Source of the DNA: Bacteroidales bacterium
GTDB lineage: Bacteria; Bacteroidota; Bacteroidia; Bacteroidales; Lentimicrobiaceae
Assembly (NCBI GenBank): GCA_024636955.1
Contig: JAGXGB010000044.1
Coordinates: 37,652-101,651 of the forward strand
DNA length: 64,000 bases
Direction: 5' to 3'
The position numbers and the translations under genes were made by a program. This document shows positions 44,210-52,274 of the stretch, in pieces. Every line of letters begins with the position of its first letter. Within the stretch, counting starts at the first letter, position 1. The notes beneath the pieces are model-generated. The model was not told where the DNA came from and did no database searches. It was given only the letters and a program-made list of their open reading frames with translations.

Positions 44210-44755
44210 TTACTTCGCTGCCGCCATCTTGTGCCCAACAACCCCAAGTATGGCAAATGGAACAATAGCATCTGCGAAATGGGCAAATATATCAGGTGCT
44301 TTGTACCAGATAAAATTGGTATAGGGTACAAAGAAAAATCCTATCATTCCCACCGCCAGCGCAACTAAAATCCTGTTCATCAATGTAGGATCCTTTTGCT
44401 GCAGGAAAAGCCAGAATAAAAGGAAGGAAATCACGAAACAAACCATGAATCCCCTGATCATATTCATGGGCATGCTCATTGTATTTGTTTCATGATAATT
44501 AATTACTGCCCACGGCTTACCATCAAGTTCCTTCATTATTTCTTCTTGTTGAGCCATACTCAGCGAGGGATCAGGCTGTCCAAGAAAGTACATTCCCTCG
44601 GTAAGCCCTTGCTTTACACACTCCTGCAATATGCTATCCTGCGCCGGGGTGTATTCGGCTGCCGACTTATGAAAATTAGGCATAGCATACGATAAGAACT
44701 GCCAGGCGAATATTACAATCGCACCGATTAATGAGAAAAGTAGTTTTGCTTTCAT
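44210..44755 (-). CDS. Inner-membrane protein, unknown function
   Basis: The ATG at 44755 opens MKAKLLFSLIGAIVIFAWQF. The 181-residue protein has four hydrophobic helices (first one above; MIRGFMVCFVISFLLFWLFL; ILVALAVGMIGFFFVPY; ADAIVPFAILGVVGH) and a large loop between the first two (ECVKQGLTEGMYFLGQPDP). No domain is recognised. It is isolated between repeat arrays. Confidence 0.75.
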   Translation of the reverse strand: MKAKLLFSLIGAIVIFAWQFLSYAMPNFHKSAAEYTPAQDSILQECVKQGLTEGMYFLGQPDPSLSMAQQEEIMKELDGKPWAVINYHETNTMSMPMNMIRGFMVCFVISFLLFWLFLQQKDPTLMNRILVALAVGMIGFFFVPYTNFIWYKAPDIFAHFADAIVPFAILGVVGHKMAAAK

Positions 44756-44794
44756 GATCTTGTTGTTTTGTATTTCAAAGATACACAGTTTTAG

Positions 44795-44868
44795 CATTCA
44801 GCATTCAGCAATCAGCTCACTACTCACTACTCACTACTCACTACTCACTACTCACTACTCAAAGCCGA
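44795..44868. repeat. CATTCAG and CTCACTA heptamers
   Basis: CATTCAGCATTCAGCAATCAG followed by about seven perfect ACTCACT heptamers. The array lies directly after the lipoprotein stop codon (44872, minus strand). Confidence 0.85.
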
Positions 44869-44871
44869 AGG

Positions 44872-45552
44872 CTACCTTGTCCCCCTGGTCACCAATCTCC
44901 TCTCCTTATACGTTGGATCACTGGCGTAGATTTCCAGCGTTTCACTTACAATTCCTATGTCCCGCGTATAGCGTGTGTTTGAAAACCTGGTCTTAAGCAT
45001 CCCAATGCTAAACCAATCAGCGAGTTCGTATTTTGCCTGGTAGGTACGGGTTAATAAATTACCTGCCGGAGTAATGATGTTTTTATCCTTGTCAACCATC
45101 ATTGAAGTAACAACATAGAGCGTATCCACTTCATCGCCGTTGGTTCTTATACTGTACCTGGTTTCAAATATTGTTGTGAAATCTTCTGCAGAAAAGTGGA
45201 CTTTGCCATTTCTATCATAAATAACACCTTCAAATTCACGCCAGTAATAAGTAGCAAATTTGGGAATACTTATTCTTGGCCTGATCATTTTAAAGTATGT
45301 ATGATCACCAATAACCGTATCATTTTCAATATAACAGGTATCGAATTTATCAAGGGGAGTTTCAATACCATTGGTATCAATGTGGTAATGCTGATAAATC
45401 CAGTAATTCCCTACTTTCAGGTTTCCGTATTCCGGATACACAACCGGTTCAACAGGAGGTTCAACAACAGGAGGTTTAACAACAGTGGGTTCATCCTTTT
45501 TACAAGCAGCCAAAACAACCACTGCAAGAACAATCATCAGAAGTTTCTTCAT
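44872..45552 (-). CDS. Lipoprotein with proline-rich linker
   Basis: A 226-residue lipoprotein: MKKLLMIVLAVVVLAAC (Cys 17), then KKDEPTVV, which fits the surface export signal, and a PPVVEPPVEPVVYPE spacer. The remainder (YGNLKVGNYWIYQHYHIDTN, YWREFEGVIYDRNGKV, TRYTRDIGIVSETLEIYA) is beta-rich and close to lipoprotein families in Bacteroidota with no assigned function. Confidence 0.75.
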   Translation of the reverse strand: MKKLLMIVLAVVVLAACKKDEPTVVKPPVVEPPVEPVVYPEYGNLKVGNYWIYQHYHIDTNGIETPLDKFDTCYIENDTVIGDHTYFKMIRPRISIPKFATYYWREFEGVIYDRNGKVHFSAEDFTTIFETRYSIRTNGDEVDTLYVVTSMMVDKDKNIITPAGNLLTRTYQAKYELADWFSIGMLKTRFSNTRYTRDIGIVSETLEIYASDPTYKERRLVTRGTR

Positions 45553-45623
45553 ATCGATTAGAGTTTTAAAGTTATAACCTTAACGAAAGTTCTTCCAACA
45601 TATTTCATACAAATAATAAAAAT

Positions 45624-45935
45624 GCATAGGGCAAGGGGCATAGGGCTATCAGCTCTCAGCTATCAGCTATCCCCGCATAGGCGGGACAGGCAGCTATCAG
45701 CTGTCAGCTCACATCTCACTACTCACTACTCACAACTCAATTTGGTTCTGAGTTCTGGGGTTCTGGGTTCTGGGGTTCAGCGTTCAGCGTTCAGCGTTCA
45801 GCGCTTGTTTAGCGTTTAACGTTTAAGTTTGGTGTTAGGTCGGTCCCCGAGTTTTTATCGAGGGGTTAGCCTGATTGATATAACAACCAAGTTTGATATA
45901 TAAGCCTAGTCTCTGGGGTTCTGGGTTCTGAGTTC
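45624..45935. repeat. Composite heptamer array
   Basis: CATAGGG, CAGCTCT/CAGCTAT, a hairpin CCCGCATAGGCGGG, CAGCTGT, CTCACTA, TTCTGGG, GCGTTCA heptamers (45778-45804), a GGTCCCCGAG-TTTTTAT-CGAGGGG module at about 45841 and TTCTGGG again. No gene is present. Confidence 0.85.
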
Positions 45936-45967
45936 AAAAAATGGAAACTCATGAAATTCAGATTAAC

Positions 45968-46145
45968 CAAAGACCGGCCTAGGTTGGGCGGGCGTTAAGA
46001 ATTTTGGAGTTGCAGCCGTTAAAAAAAATCTCCGTGTTCGAAGCCTTCTGAAGTGTTGCCGCTTGGCTAAGCGGACTATTAATAGCCTAAGTGAACTTTA
46101 TCAAGAAAAAGAAGTTCGCGTTGCCCCGCTTGGCCTAAGCGGTAT
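45968..46145. repeat. Dispersed non-coding repeat, copy 2 (inverted)
   Basis: Reverse-complement of the right part of the repeat at 22420-22500 (AACGGCTGCAACTCC and GCCCAACCTAGGCC are kept). It is followed by hairpins CCGCTTGGCTAAGCGG (46059-46074) and CCGCTTGGCCTAAGCGG (46126-46142), the same family as the hairpin at 22161. Confidence 0.7.
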
Positions 46146-46147
46146 AA

Positions 46148-46738
46148 TTATCCTACAGTCCCAGTCCTAACCTCCCCACTCCTCTTATAATTAGCAAAGA
46201 TCACACCTGTGGGGGTTACTGAACTTTCAGTTAATGTGAAGGAAATTGGTATGGCGCCGGTGGAAAATAGCTTCTTGCCCTTACCAAGGGTTATTGGGTG
46301 GATCTTTAGCCATAGTTCGTCAACAAGATCGTGTTTGAGCAGCAATTGGATCAGCTCGCCACTGCCATGTACCTGGAGGTCGCGACCATCACTGTTTTTA
46401 AGATTTTTAATATCATCGGCATTTTTCAGGAATTCGCTATTTTGCCAGTCGGAGTGAGTTAAGGTGTTTGATAGCACGTACTTGTTAACTTCATTCACAC
46501 TTGGCCATTCATCAGTATGCTGAGGCCAGTAACCCGCGAAGATGTCAAAAGTTTTTCTGCCTAAAAGCAGATCAGCCGGGTACATTTGCTTTGCCATCAA
46601 TTTGCCCGCCTCTTCATCAAAGAAAGGCGCAACCCATCCACCATACTCAAAATTACCAGATGTATCTTCTTCCGGTCCCCCGGGAGCCTGCATCACACCA
46701 TCAAGCGTAATAAAGGACAAAACGATTATCTTTCTCAT
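46148..46738 (-). CDS. Dihydrofolate reductase / RibD C-terminal-domain family protein
   Basis: A 196-residue protein beginning MRKIIVLSFITLDGVMQAPG, the signature start of the YwjB/RibD_C family of NAD(P)H reductases. Other fitting pieces are DLLLGRKTFDIFAGYWPQ, YVLSNTLTHSDWQNS, LQVHGSGELIQLLLKHDLVD and KIHPITLGKGKKLF. The start at 46738 is preferred to one 24 bases upstream. The true substrate of such proteins is mostly unknown. It ends right at the dispersed repeat. Confidence 0.85.
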   Translation of the reverse strand: MRKIIVLSFITLDGVMQAPGGPEEDTSGNFEYGGWVAPFFDEEAGKLMAKQMYPADLLLGRKTFDIFAGYWPQHTDEWPSVNEVNKYVLSNTLTHSDWQNSEFLKNADDIKNLKNSDGRDLQVHGSGELIQLLLKHDLVDELWLKIHPITLGKGKKLFSTGAIPISFTLTESSVTPTGVIFANYKRSGEVRTGTVG

Positions 46739-46804
46739 AAGTAAAACGCTGTTTATAAGCATCCTGAACGCAGGAGGGAGAAGGATTGTTCAGCAGTGAG
46801 CATC

Positions 46805-47063
46805 CAGCTTTCAGCTATCAGCTATCAGCTATCAGCTATCAGCTATCAGCTCACTACTCACTACTCACTACTCACTACTCACTACTCACTACTCACTACT
46901 CTTTTTGGTCACTCACTACTCACTACTCACTACTCACTACTCACTACTCTTTTTGGAACAAACCCCACTTTAGCCCTTAGCCTCGGTCCCCGAGTTTTTA
47001 TCGAGGGGTTAGCCTTTAGCCTTAACATTTATCCCTAACCACTAACCCCTAACCTCTAACCAC
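46805..47063. repeat. Composite heptamer array (long CAGCTAT and CTCACTA runs)
   Basis: CAGCTAT repeats (46808-46848), two blocks of CTCACTA heptamers each closed by CTCTTTTTGG, the linker AACAAACCCCACTTTAGCCC, a GGTCCCCGAG-TTTTTAT-CGAGGGG module at 46984, TTAGCCT, and ACCCCTA/ACCACTA heptamers. It fills the entire gap between the reductase start and the DUF4395 promoter. Confidence 0.9.
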
Positions 47064-47076
47064 ATATTTAAATCAT

Positions 47077-47084
47077 TACTTTTG
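47077..47084 (+). promoter_or_regulatory. Promoter -7 box for the DUF4395 gene
   Basis: TACTTTTG, TAnnTTTG type, 28 bases before the ATG at 47113. It directly follows the heptamer array. Confidence 0.6.
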
Positions 47085-47112
47085 CAATGCAACATAACAC
47101 CCAAACAACCAA

Positions 47113-47646
47113 ATGGAAACCTTCACCTTCGGCGAATACATCGACGGAAAAACATACAAAGTACTGGATGAACGTAAAATGAGAGCCAGTGCTGGCATTA
47201 TGTTCCTTTTCGGATTGATCGCCTCAATTAACGGATTCATTTTCAGCCAGTATGCAATCATCTCCTACATCATGGGGGGATTGGTTCTGAACTTTATGAT
47301 TGGCTTATTTATTAACCCAAAGTATTCGCCTACAGTTATGCTGGCATCTGTTTTCGTGTGGCGACAATCACCGCAACCCATCGGAGCAGTTCAGAAGAAA
47401 TTTGCCTGGAGCTTAGGTCTCGCACTATCCGGCACCATATTCATGCTTTCCCTTTTCCTGCAAACCGACAACAGCTATTTTGAACCGGTTTGCATGCTAT
47501 GTCTCATCTGTATGCTGATGTTGTATCTTGAAACAGCCTTCGGCATCTGTGTTGGCTGTCATCTTTACAAATTCGCAGTAGCCATAAAACTGCTCCCTAA
47601 ACCAAAAGAAAAACCCAACTGCATGGGGGATAGTTGCACGAGTTAA
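47113..47646 (+). CDS. DUF4395 family membrane protein
   Basis: A 177-residue protein with four hydrophobic helices (ASAGIMFLFGLIASINGFIF, ISYIMGGLVLNFMIGLFI, SLGLALSGTIFMLSLFL, MLCLICMLMLYLETAFGICV). The Cys-rich C-terminal segment (CMLCLICMLMLYLETAFGIC, VGCHLY) is the hallmark of DUF4395. Function unknown; some family members sit beside thiosulfate sulfurtransferase genes, but not here. Confidence 0.87.
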   Translation: METFTFGEYIDGKTYKVLDERKMRASAGIMFLFGLIASINGFIFSQYAIISYIMGGLVLNFMIGLFINPKYSPTVMLASVFVWRQSPQPIGAVQKKFAWSLGLALSGTIFMLSLFLQTDNSYFEPVCMLCLICMLMLYLETAFGICVGCHLYKFAVAIKLLPKPKEKPNCMGDSCTS

Positions 47647-47655
47647 CAGCCCAAG

Positions 47656-47745
47656 CTACTCTACCCAAATCACCGAATCCCCCGCCCCCAAAGCATTATC
47701 CTCCCACGTTGGATAGGCCTCGGTGCTCCAGTTGCTTCGTGTTCA
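47656..47745 (-). pseudogene. Short 3' gene remnant
   Basis: The minus-strand frame SNWSTEAYPTWEDNALGAGD SVIWVE stop (stop at 47656-47658) looks like the C-terminus of a secreted protein. It has no start codon within range, as an in-frame stop lies just upstream, and the region is only 114 bases. It is probably a trace of a deleted gene. Confidence 0.35.
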
Positions 47746-47760
47746 TACTAACCCAGAAGC

Positions 47761-49089
47761 CTAAGCAGACACTGCTTCTCGCATAAGTATATCTTTCAGG
47801 TAATCAACCATGAACAGGGGTACATTTATTAAACCTTCCTCTTTTTTTAAGTTGCGTAAAGAGAAGCGTATGCTTATAGGAGGGTTGTGCTTTTCCCGGT
47901 AAACGGATAATGATTTACTGCGGACGTTTTCATTTGATTTAACTTCAATAGGTACTATATCATTCCTGACCTGAACAATGAAATCAACCTCGGCTTCGTT
48001 TCCTGACTTCCAGTAGCAGGGTGTTGATTCAAATTGAGTAAGTATGGAGCTTAATATAAAGTTTTCTGTTAAAGCTCCTTTGAATTCAGTAAATAGTCGG
48101 TTTCCTTCAGATATTGCAATCGGGTCAAGCATTGATAGTCGGCGAAGTAATGCTGTATCTGAGAGATAAATTTTAAAAGCTGTTTTATCCTCATAAGCTT
48201 TTAAAGGTAATCCGGGTTTGGAGATCAGATGGATCTTATATGCCAGTCCTGCATTAATAAGCCATGATAGGGCATCTTCATATTCCCTGGCCCTTGCTCC
48301 CGGTTTCACAGCTTGAAATAGAAACTTCTTATTCTCTCTTGATAGCTGTGATGGTAAGGATGACCAGATATAATTAACCTTCGCAACATCTTTGTTGTCT
48401 ATATGCTTTGAGAAATCAAGTGTATAAGCGTTCAGTATCCCTTGCAGAACATTCTGGCATAACTCTGTATCACGCTTCTCAAGTAAGGCTATTACGGCTT
48501 CAGGCATGCCACCTGATATGAAGTACAGCTTTAGTTTATCAGTTAGTTTGCTGAAGAAAAGTTCAGGTATTGGATCTATTTGTTCCAATTTATTAAGGTA
48601 ATCATAAAGTGAAGCATCAGCCTCTGATAGAAACTCTTTGAAAGTTAGTGGGTACATTTTAAGAAAATCGACATTACCTACAGGAAAAGAAGCACCACGA
48701 CTCAAGGCAACACCTAATAATGATCCGGCACCTGCTACTGCATATTCAGGGTTTTGTTCACGGAAATACTTAAGTGAATTTAATGCATCATTGCATTCCT
48801 GTATTTCATCAAATATAATCAATGTTTTCTCAGGTAGAATCGGTTTCCCATTTACAACTGAAAGGAATTCAATGATTCGTTCAGGATCTTTTGTTTTCTG
48901 AAAAAAATCCCTTAGTTCCATTTGAAGATCAAAGTTAAAATATGCCGTATTCTCAAAGAATTTATCTCCAAAATACTTTAAAATCCAAGTTTTGCCAACT
49001 TGCCTTGCCCCTTGTAATATCAAAGGCTTTCTTTCAGAACTCCTCTTCCAGCTTATCAGTTTACTGATAATTTCACGCGATATCTCCAT
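47761..49089 (-). CDS. AAA+ ATPase with DUF4143 C-terminal domain
   Basis: A 442-residue protein with Walker A GARQVGKT (27-34), Walker B LIIFDEIQE, and the C-terminal DUF4143 PD-(D/E)XK-like section ENFILSSILTQFESTPCYWK, SGNEAEVDFIVQVRNDIVPI, EVKSNEN. It is highly similar in layout to the many AAA_14/DUF4143 proteins of Bacteroidota, whose role is unknown. Its upstream region carries several ATCAC/CATAATG palindromes. Confidence 0.9.
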   Translation of the reverse strand: MEISREIISKLISWKRSSERKPLILQGARQVGKTWILKYFGDKFFENTAYFNFDLQMELRDFFQKTKDPERIIEFLSVVNGKPILPEKTLIIFDEIQECNDALNSLKYFREQNPEYAVAGAGSLLGVALSRGASFPVGNVDFLKMYPLTFKEFLSEADASLYDYLNKLEQIDPIPELFFSKLTDKLKLYFISGGMPEAVIALLEKRDTELCQNVLQGILNAYTLDFSKHIDNKDVAKVNYIWSSLPSQLSRENKKFLFQAVKPGARAREYEDALSWLINAGLAYKIHLISKPGLPLKAYEDKTAFKIYLSDTALLRRLSMLDPIAISEGNRLFTEFKGALTENFILSSILTQFESTPCYWKSGNEAEVDFIVQVRNDIVPIEVKSNENVRSKSLSVYREKHNPPISIRFSLRNLKKEEGLINVPLFMVDYLKDILMREAVSA

Positions 49090-49107
49090 TTTTCACAGTT
49101 TATCCAC

Positions 49108-49150
49108 TAATAACGTGATACTAATCACATAATTGTCACATAATGTGTGT
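49108..49150 (-). promoter_or_regulatory. Palindromic operator region upstream of the DUF4143 ATPase
   Basis: Contains GTGATACTAATCAC (49115-49128) and CACATAATGTG (49137-49147), both palindromes, plus a CACATAATTG half-site. The CATAATG/CATTATG word is shared with the operator of the other ATPase gene (13738) and the orphan element at 5261. No convincing -7 box is visible. Confidence 0.5.
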
Positions 49151-49222
49151 AAAGGTAATATAATTTATTGGTAGATGTTCTCATGGTAGCACCCTTCACG
49201 GGCATAAGAATCGGTATTTGAA

Positions 49223-49618
49223 TTAGTTATTTACCGAAGCCATTGATATTCTGGTAGAAATCTCCAGGATTTTTGCAGCATGTGATGGCTTATCACATTT
49301 CTTACTATCTGCCTTTAAGGTCTCAGCTTTTTCAAGCGCTTCAGCGTATTGAAGCAATACGGCTGAGGCGGTAGGATTTGCTTTATGCAGCTTTACTATT
49401 TTAACATAGCTGTCGGCAAAAGAAGAATAGTCTTCAATAAATTTATCACAGTCAAATTCATCAGTTGTTGTGGTAACGGCTGGGGCAGGTGTTGTTTCCT
49501 CTGATTCAACAGGAGCTACTTGTTCTACAGATTCTGTTTCATTTTTTCCGCTTCCGCAACTTGTTAAAATCGCTAAAGCAAAAATTATTGCTCCTAAAAT
49601 TGTCATTAAATTCTTCAT
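49223..49618 (-). CDS. Small lipoprotein
   Basis: The ATG at 49618 gives MKNLMTILGAIIFALAILTS then Cys 21, a lipoprotein signal. A six-base longer TTG start is less likely. The 131-residue protein has an acidic/Thr-rich linker (VESEETTPAPAVTTTT) and a helical domain (CDKFIEDYSSFADSYVKIVK, LHKANPTASAVLLQYAEALE) with two Cys (C58, C107 by count from the ORF start) that may form a disulphide. It resembles DUF6591-type proteins. Function unknown. Confidence 0.7.
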   Translation of the reverse strand: MKNLMTILGAIIFALAILTSCGSGKNETESVEQVAPVESEETTPAPAVTTTTDEFDCDKFIEDYSSFADSYVKIVKLHKANPTASAVLLQYAEALEKAETLKADSKKCDKPSHAAKILEISTRISMASVNN

Positions 49619-49823
49619 ATTCAAAGTATTATGTTTGTGCTATTTGGTTTGTTTTGTGAAGCTTCCACTTAATTTGTCAAAAACCATAAATTGACATGCA
49701 GAACAACATTCCTGGTAAATGTAGTCTATTAATCACACATAAGCTATAATATTTATTCCCAGACGCCAGCTTACTACCCAAATCTACCATATCGATTACT
49801 GGTATTGGGTTGGCAAAAAAATA

Positions 49824-49856
49824 TTGTTTCTAAATTTAGAAACTTTCTTATCTTTG
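49824..49856 (+). promoter_or_regulatory. Promoter and palindromic operator of the toxin-antitoxin locus
   Basis: TTG (49824-49826), 22-base spacer and TATCTTTG (49849-49856). A perfect 18-base palindrome GTTTCTAAATTTAGAAAC (49826-49843) lies inside the spacer, the classic position for autorepression by an antitoxin. Confidence 0.7.
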
Positions 49857-49881
49857 TAATGTTTACTTTAAACAGTATTAA

Positions 49882-50101
49882 ATGAAGTATTTTGAAACAA
49901 GGTTTTTAGAAGAAGCTGATGAGTTTATTTCGGGACTTGACCCTAAGACTATCAAAAAGATCTTATACAATATTGACCAAAGAAACCTTGGTTATAGCGA
50001 CCCACGGTTTTATTAAAAAGGTTGACAAAGTTCCAAAGAACGAAATCGACCGAGCAGTTAGATTAAAAGACACATATTTTAGTAACAAGCCAAAAAAGTA
50101 A
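49882..50101 (+). pseudogene. Internally deleted HigB/Gp49-like (DUF891) toxin gene
   Basis: The ATG at 49882 gives MKYFETRFLEEADEFISGLD and KTIKKILYNIDQ, the N-terminus of phage Gp49-like toxins (consensus 'F...F..LD......IL.NI'). About 36 residues on, the frame shifts, and LTKETLVIATHGFIKKVDKV (then PKNEIDRA) in another frame is the C-terminus of the same family. The conserved middle (about 40-50 residues, ..WEFR...G..YR...) is missing. The frame 0 product stops at 50016 after 44 residues. The toxin is therefore inactive, although the antitoxin downstream is intact. Confidence 0.75.
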
Positions 50102-50105
50102 CCAT

Positions 50106-50432
50106 ATGCCGAACAAAGAAACCAAAACCTATTCGCTTGCCGAAATGAAGGATAAGCATATCGGCCAAGTTGGTACACCTGAGCGTGACGCATACGAATA
50201 TGAACTGAGTATGGACGTTCTGGGCAAGATGATAAAAGCCGCCAGGCAAGAACGACGTTTGACACAAGAAGAACTTGGAAAACTCGTAGGTGTGCAGAAA
50301 GCTCAAATTTCCAAACTTGAAAGCAGTGCAAACAGTGCAACAATCGACACCATTCTGAAAGTCTTCAAGGCTTTACAAGCAGAGATAAGCTTTAATGTAA
50401 AACTGGAAGACAACTTTGTTAAACTTGCGTGA
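50106..50432 (+). CDS. XRE-family antitoxin (HigA-like)
   Basis: A 108-residue protein. Residues 34-95 are a helix-turn-helix XRE domain (LGKMIKAARQERRLTQEELG, KLVGVQKAQISKLES). The N-terminal acidic segment TPERDAYEYELSM is the usual toxin-contacting part. It begins four bases after the toxin remnant and would bind the palindrome at 49826-49843. It is intact despite loss of its partner. Confidence 0.88.
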   Translation: MPNKETKTYSLAEMKDKHIGQVGTPERDAYEYELSMDVLGKMIKAARQERRLTQEELGKLVGVQKAQISKLESSANSATIDTILKVFKALQAEISFNVKLEDNFVKLA

Positions 50433-50535
50433 TCGAATTAATCGCTTCAGACACCAGCAGACCACATGCGCAGCCAGGTGATGCTGTCGTGCACTGGAAG
50501 CATCCACCATAGCAAGATTATCAAGCAGTAGTCTA

Positions 50536-51525
50536 TTACCCACCCTTTAACAATTGCTTCAGTCGACCATTATATGATTGCCAATAGTTTCTTTGACTTG
50601 AATCATTCAAAAACGAAGCTGTTATAAGTTGCTCCACCATTGCTGATTTCGACAACATCAATGTCATGATATCGGAAAAAACCATCTCACTTATTTCTGC
50701 ATTTTGTGCTAGTTTGAAGAACTGCAGGCTGATTTTACCTTGAGCCAAATTGCGGGGTAATAAGCCATCGTCTAAGGCAAAATCTTTATCATTAATATGA
50801 ATCCGACTATTCAACAAGTCGTATGCAGGACTCAATCTGTAATCTCCCATTGGGGTTTCAAGTAAGGAGAAATTCTTAAAGTGAGCATCACCATTGGAGA
50901 ATAAGTAATTAAAAATCAGTATTCTCAATAACTTAGGAGCCTCCAGCTTATAAGTGGGCAAATGAGTTTTCATCAATTGAAATAATTCCAGATAATTTCC
51001 CGAATACTTGTAATGCTCTCCATGAGTTTGGGGGGTTCTGCCGGCCAGGGATGCAAAATCATCCTGTGCGAGTTTTGACCCATCATCTTTAACATCGAAG
51101 CGCCTGGTGATATATGCGGGAGTGCCATTCTTGAAAAAAATTAACGCATTTTCGGCAGTTTCTATCCCATAAACCTGCCGTGCAATCTGCATTGTCAAAT
51201 GCTCATTGGCAGGCATTTGGTCGGGCTTCTTTCCGGCACCGGGTATAGGCTTTAAAATATATGTACCGCGCTCACCTTCGTTAACAAGTCGCAACTTGTT
51301 TTTTTCCAGCAAAACGGAGTATTTTTCCTGAACACCTGAGATAGAAATACGCTTCCTGTTTTGATCAAAAAGCTCATCCGTTTCGGGATTCGATGCCGGC
51401 GAATCATAAGGTAACACATGATAAACTGCTTTACCTTGAAACACTCGTTTCAAACATGTTCTGCTATAGGTATTGAAACCTTTTGCCAACGTGCCCGGGC
51501 AATAGTTTATTGCATGTATACTCAT
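50536..51525 (-). CDS. hipT: HipT-like Ser/Thr kinase toxin (HipA C-terminal domain)
   Basis: A 329-residue HipA-family kinase. The Gly-rich loop has ISISGVQEKYSVLL with the Ser-Ile-Ser pair (S61, S63) that is autophosphorylated in E. coli HipT; the kinase core has NGDAHFKNFSLL and LSPAYDLLNS. It lacks the N-subdomain-1 of HipA, which is encoded by the upstream gene instead. HipT in E. coli O127 phosphorylates tryptophanyl-tRNA synthetase; the target here is not known. The start overlaps the hipS stop by four bases. Confidence 0.9.
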   Translation of the reverse strand: MSIHAINYCPGTLAKGFNTYSRTCLKRVFQGKAVYHVLPYDSPASNPETDELFDQNRKRISISGVQEKYSVLLEKNKLRLVNEGERGTYILKPIPGAGKKPDQMPANEHLTMQIARQVYGIETAENALIFFKNGTPAYITRRFDVKDDGSKLAQDDFASLAGRTPQTHGEHYKYSGNYLELFQLMKTHLPTYKLEAPKLLRILIFNYLFSNGDAHFKNFSLLETPMGDYRLSPAYDLLNSRIHINDKDFALDDGLLPRNLAQGKISLQFFKLAQNAEISEMVFSDIMTLMLSKSAMVEQLITASFLNDSSQRNYWQSYNGRLKQLLKGG

Positions 51526-51851
51526 GTCTGATCTATTTTATTAACCCGAACGGCACCAATATTGTCATACTTTGCAGTAGTCATGAGTATACCGAAGTGA
51601 TCCTTTTGGTCCAGTCGGTTAAGTTTACAAACCACTTGTTTGTTCGACCCTTCAGGGAGCATATTGTAAAAGAAGGGAAATAAATATTCAGATTGGAATT
51701 CTTTCCTGGCTTTAGGCAATGTGAGACTGATGGCAGGTTTGCTAATATCCTCCAACCAATTATCATTATAAAGGAAAGTAAATGAGCCATCATCATGTTG
51801 GGTTAAAACACCGGCTTCCTCGTCCTTATATAGTATTATTGCTTCTCTCAT
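51522..51851 (-). CDS. hipS: HipS-like small protein (HipA N-subdomain-1)
   Basis: A 109-residue protein equal to the HipA N-terminal subdomain: EAGVLTQHDDGSFTFLYNDN, ISLTLPKARKEFQSEYLFPF, FYNMLPEGSNKQVV. In HipBST systems HipS, not HipB, neutralises HipT. Length and gene order match. It overlaps the hipB stop by four bases (51848-51851) and the hipT start by four, so all three are coupled. Confidence 0.88.
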   Translation of the reverse strand: MREAIILYKDEEAGVLTQHDDGSFTFLYNDNWLEDISKPAISLTLPKARKEFQSEYLFPFFYNMLPEGSNKQVVCKLNRLDQKDHFGILMTTAKYDNIGAVRVNKIDQT

Positions 51852-52066
51852 TTGTTACCTGTCATGTTCTTTAGTTTCAGACCCACTTCCAGGCCCAGCA
51901 CATCAGCAATCTTTTGCAATGTTTGAAGTGTAGGATTCCCTTTACCGCTTTCAAATTGTTTTAATGTGCGTAAGCCAACACCCGATAACTGGGCCAGGGC
52001 TTCCTGGGTGACATGTAATGTGTCCCTACGCTCTTTTACTATTTTAATTAACTCTTCAAAGTGCAT
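51848..52066 (-). CDS. hipB: HipB-like XRE regulator
   Basis: The ATG at 52066 gives MHFEELIKIVKERRDTLHVT, 72 residues; an upstream start at 52099 adds 11 residues and would overlap the -7 box region. The helix-turn-helix is VTQEALAQLSGVGLRTLKQF and ESGKGNPTLQTLQKI. In HipBST, HipB binds the operator and augments the antitoxin effect. It is preceded by a fitting promoter and inverted repeat (52086-52130). Confidence 0.88.
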   Translation of the reverse strand: MHFEELIKIVKERRDTLHVTQEALAQLSGVGLRTLKQFESGKGNPTLQTLQKIADVLGLEVGLKLKNMTGNK

Positions 52067-52085
52067 TATTCGGCTCTTTTTTATG

Positions 52086-52130
52086 CAAATATAATACAAA
52101 TTTTAGAAAAAGCAACTAAATGTGCATTTA
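52086..52130 (-). promoter_or_regulatory. hipBST promoter and operator
   Basis: On the minus strand, TATATTTG (52086-52093; TAnnTTTG) lies 19 bases before the hipB ATG. Upstream is the near-perfect palindrome TAAATGTGCATTTA (52117-52130), a likely HipB site overlapping the -33 position. Confidence 0.6.
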
Positions 52131-52226
52131 ATTACACTATTTCGTGCAAGAAACATCTTTTTACTCCTTATTATACTAAAATGAGCAGTATGATGCACCT
52201 TTTAAGTACTCCTCTTCTCAAATATG

Positions 52227-52256
52227 TTGCGCAGATTAAAGAACTTATTATCTTTG
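52227..52256 (+). promoter_or_regulatory. Promoter of the 52275 gene
   Basis: TTG at 52227-52229, 19-base spacer, TATCTTTG at 52249-52256. It is a near-consensus Bacteroidota promoter, 18 bases before the ATG. Confidence 0.65.
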
Positions 52257-52274
52257 CAAACATAAATTCAAAAT

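Noticed and set aside
46805..46950. CRISPR array
   Set aside because: Tandem words of seven bases with no unique spacers and no cas genes in the window.
46796..47038. Ser/Leu/Thr-Tyr repeat reading frames
   Set aside because: Products of CTCACTA and CAGCTAT heptamers; no start context or composition of a real protein.
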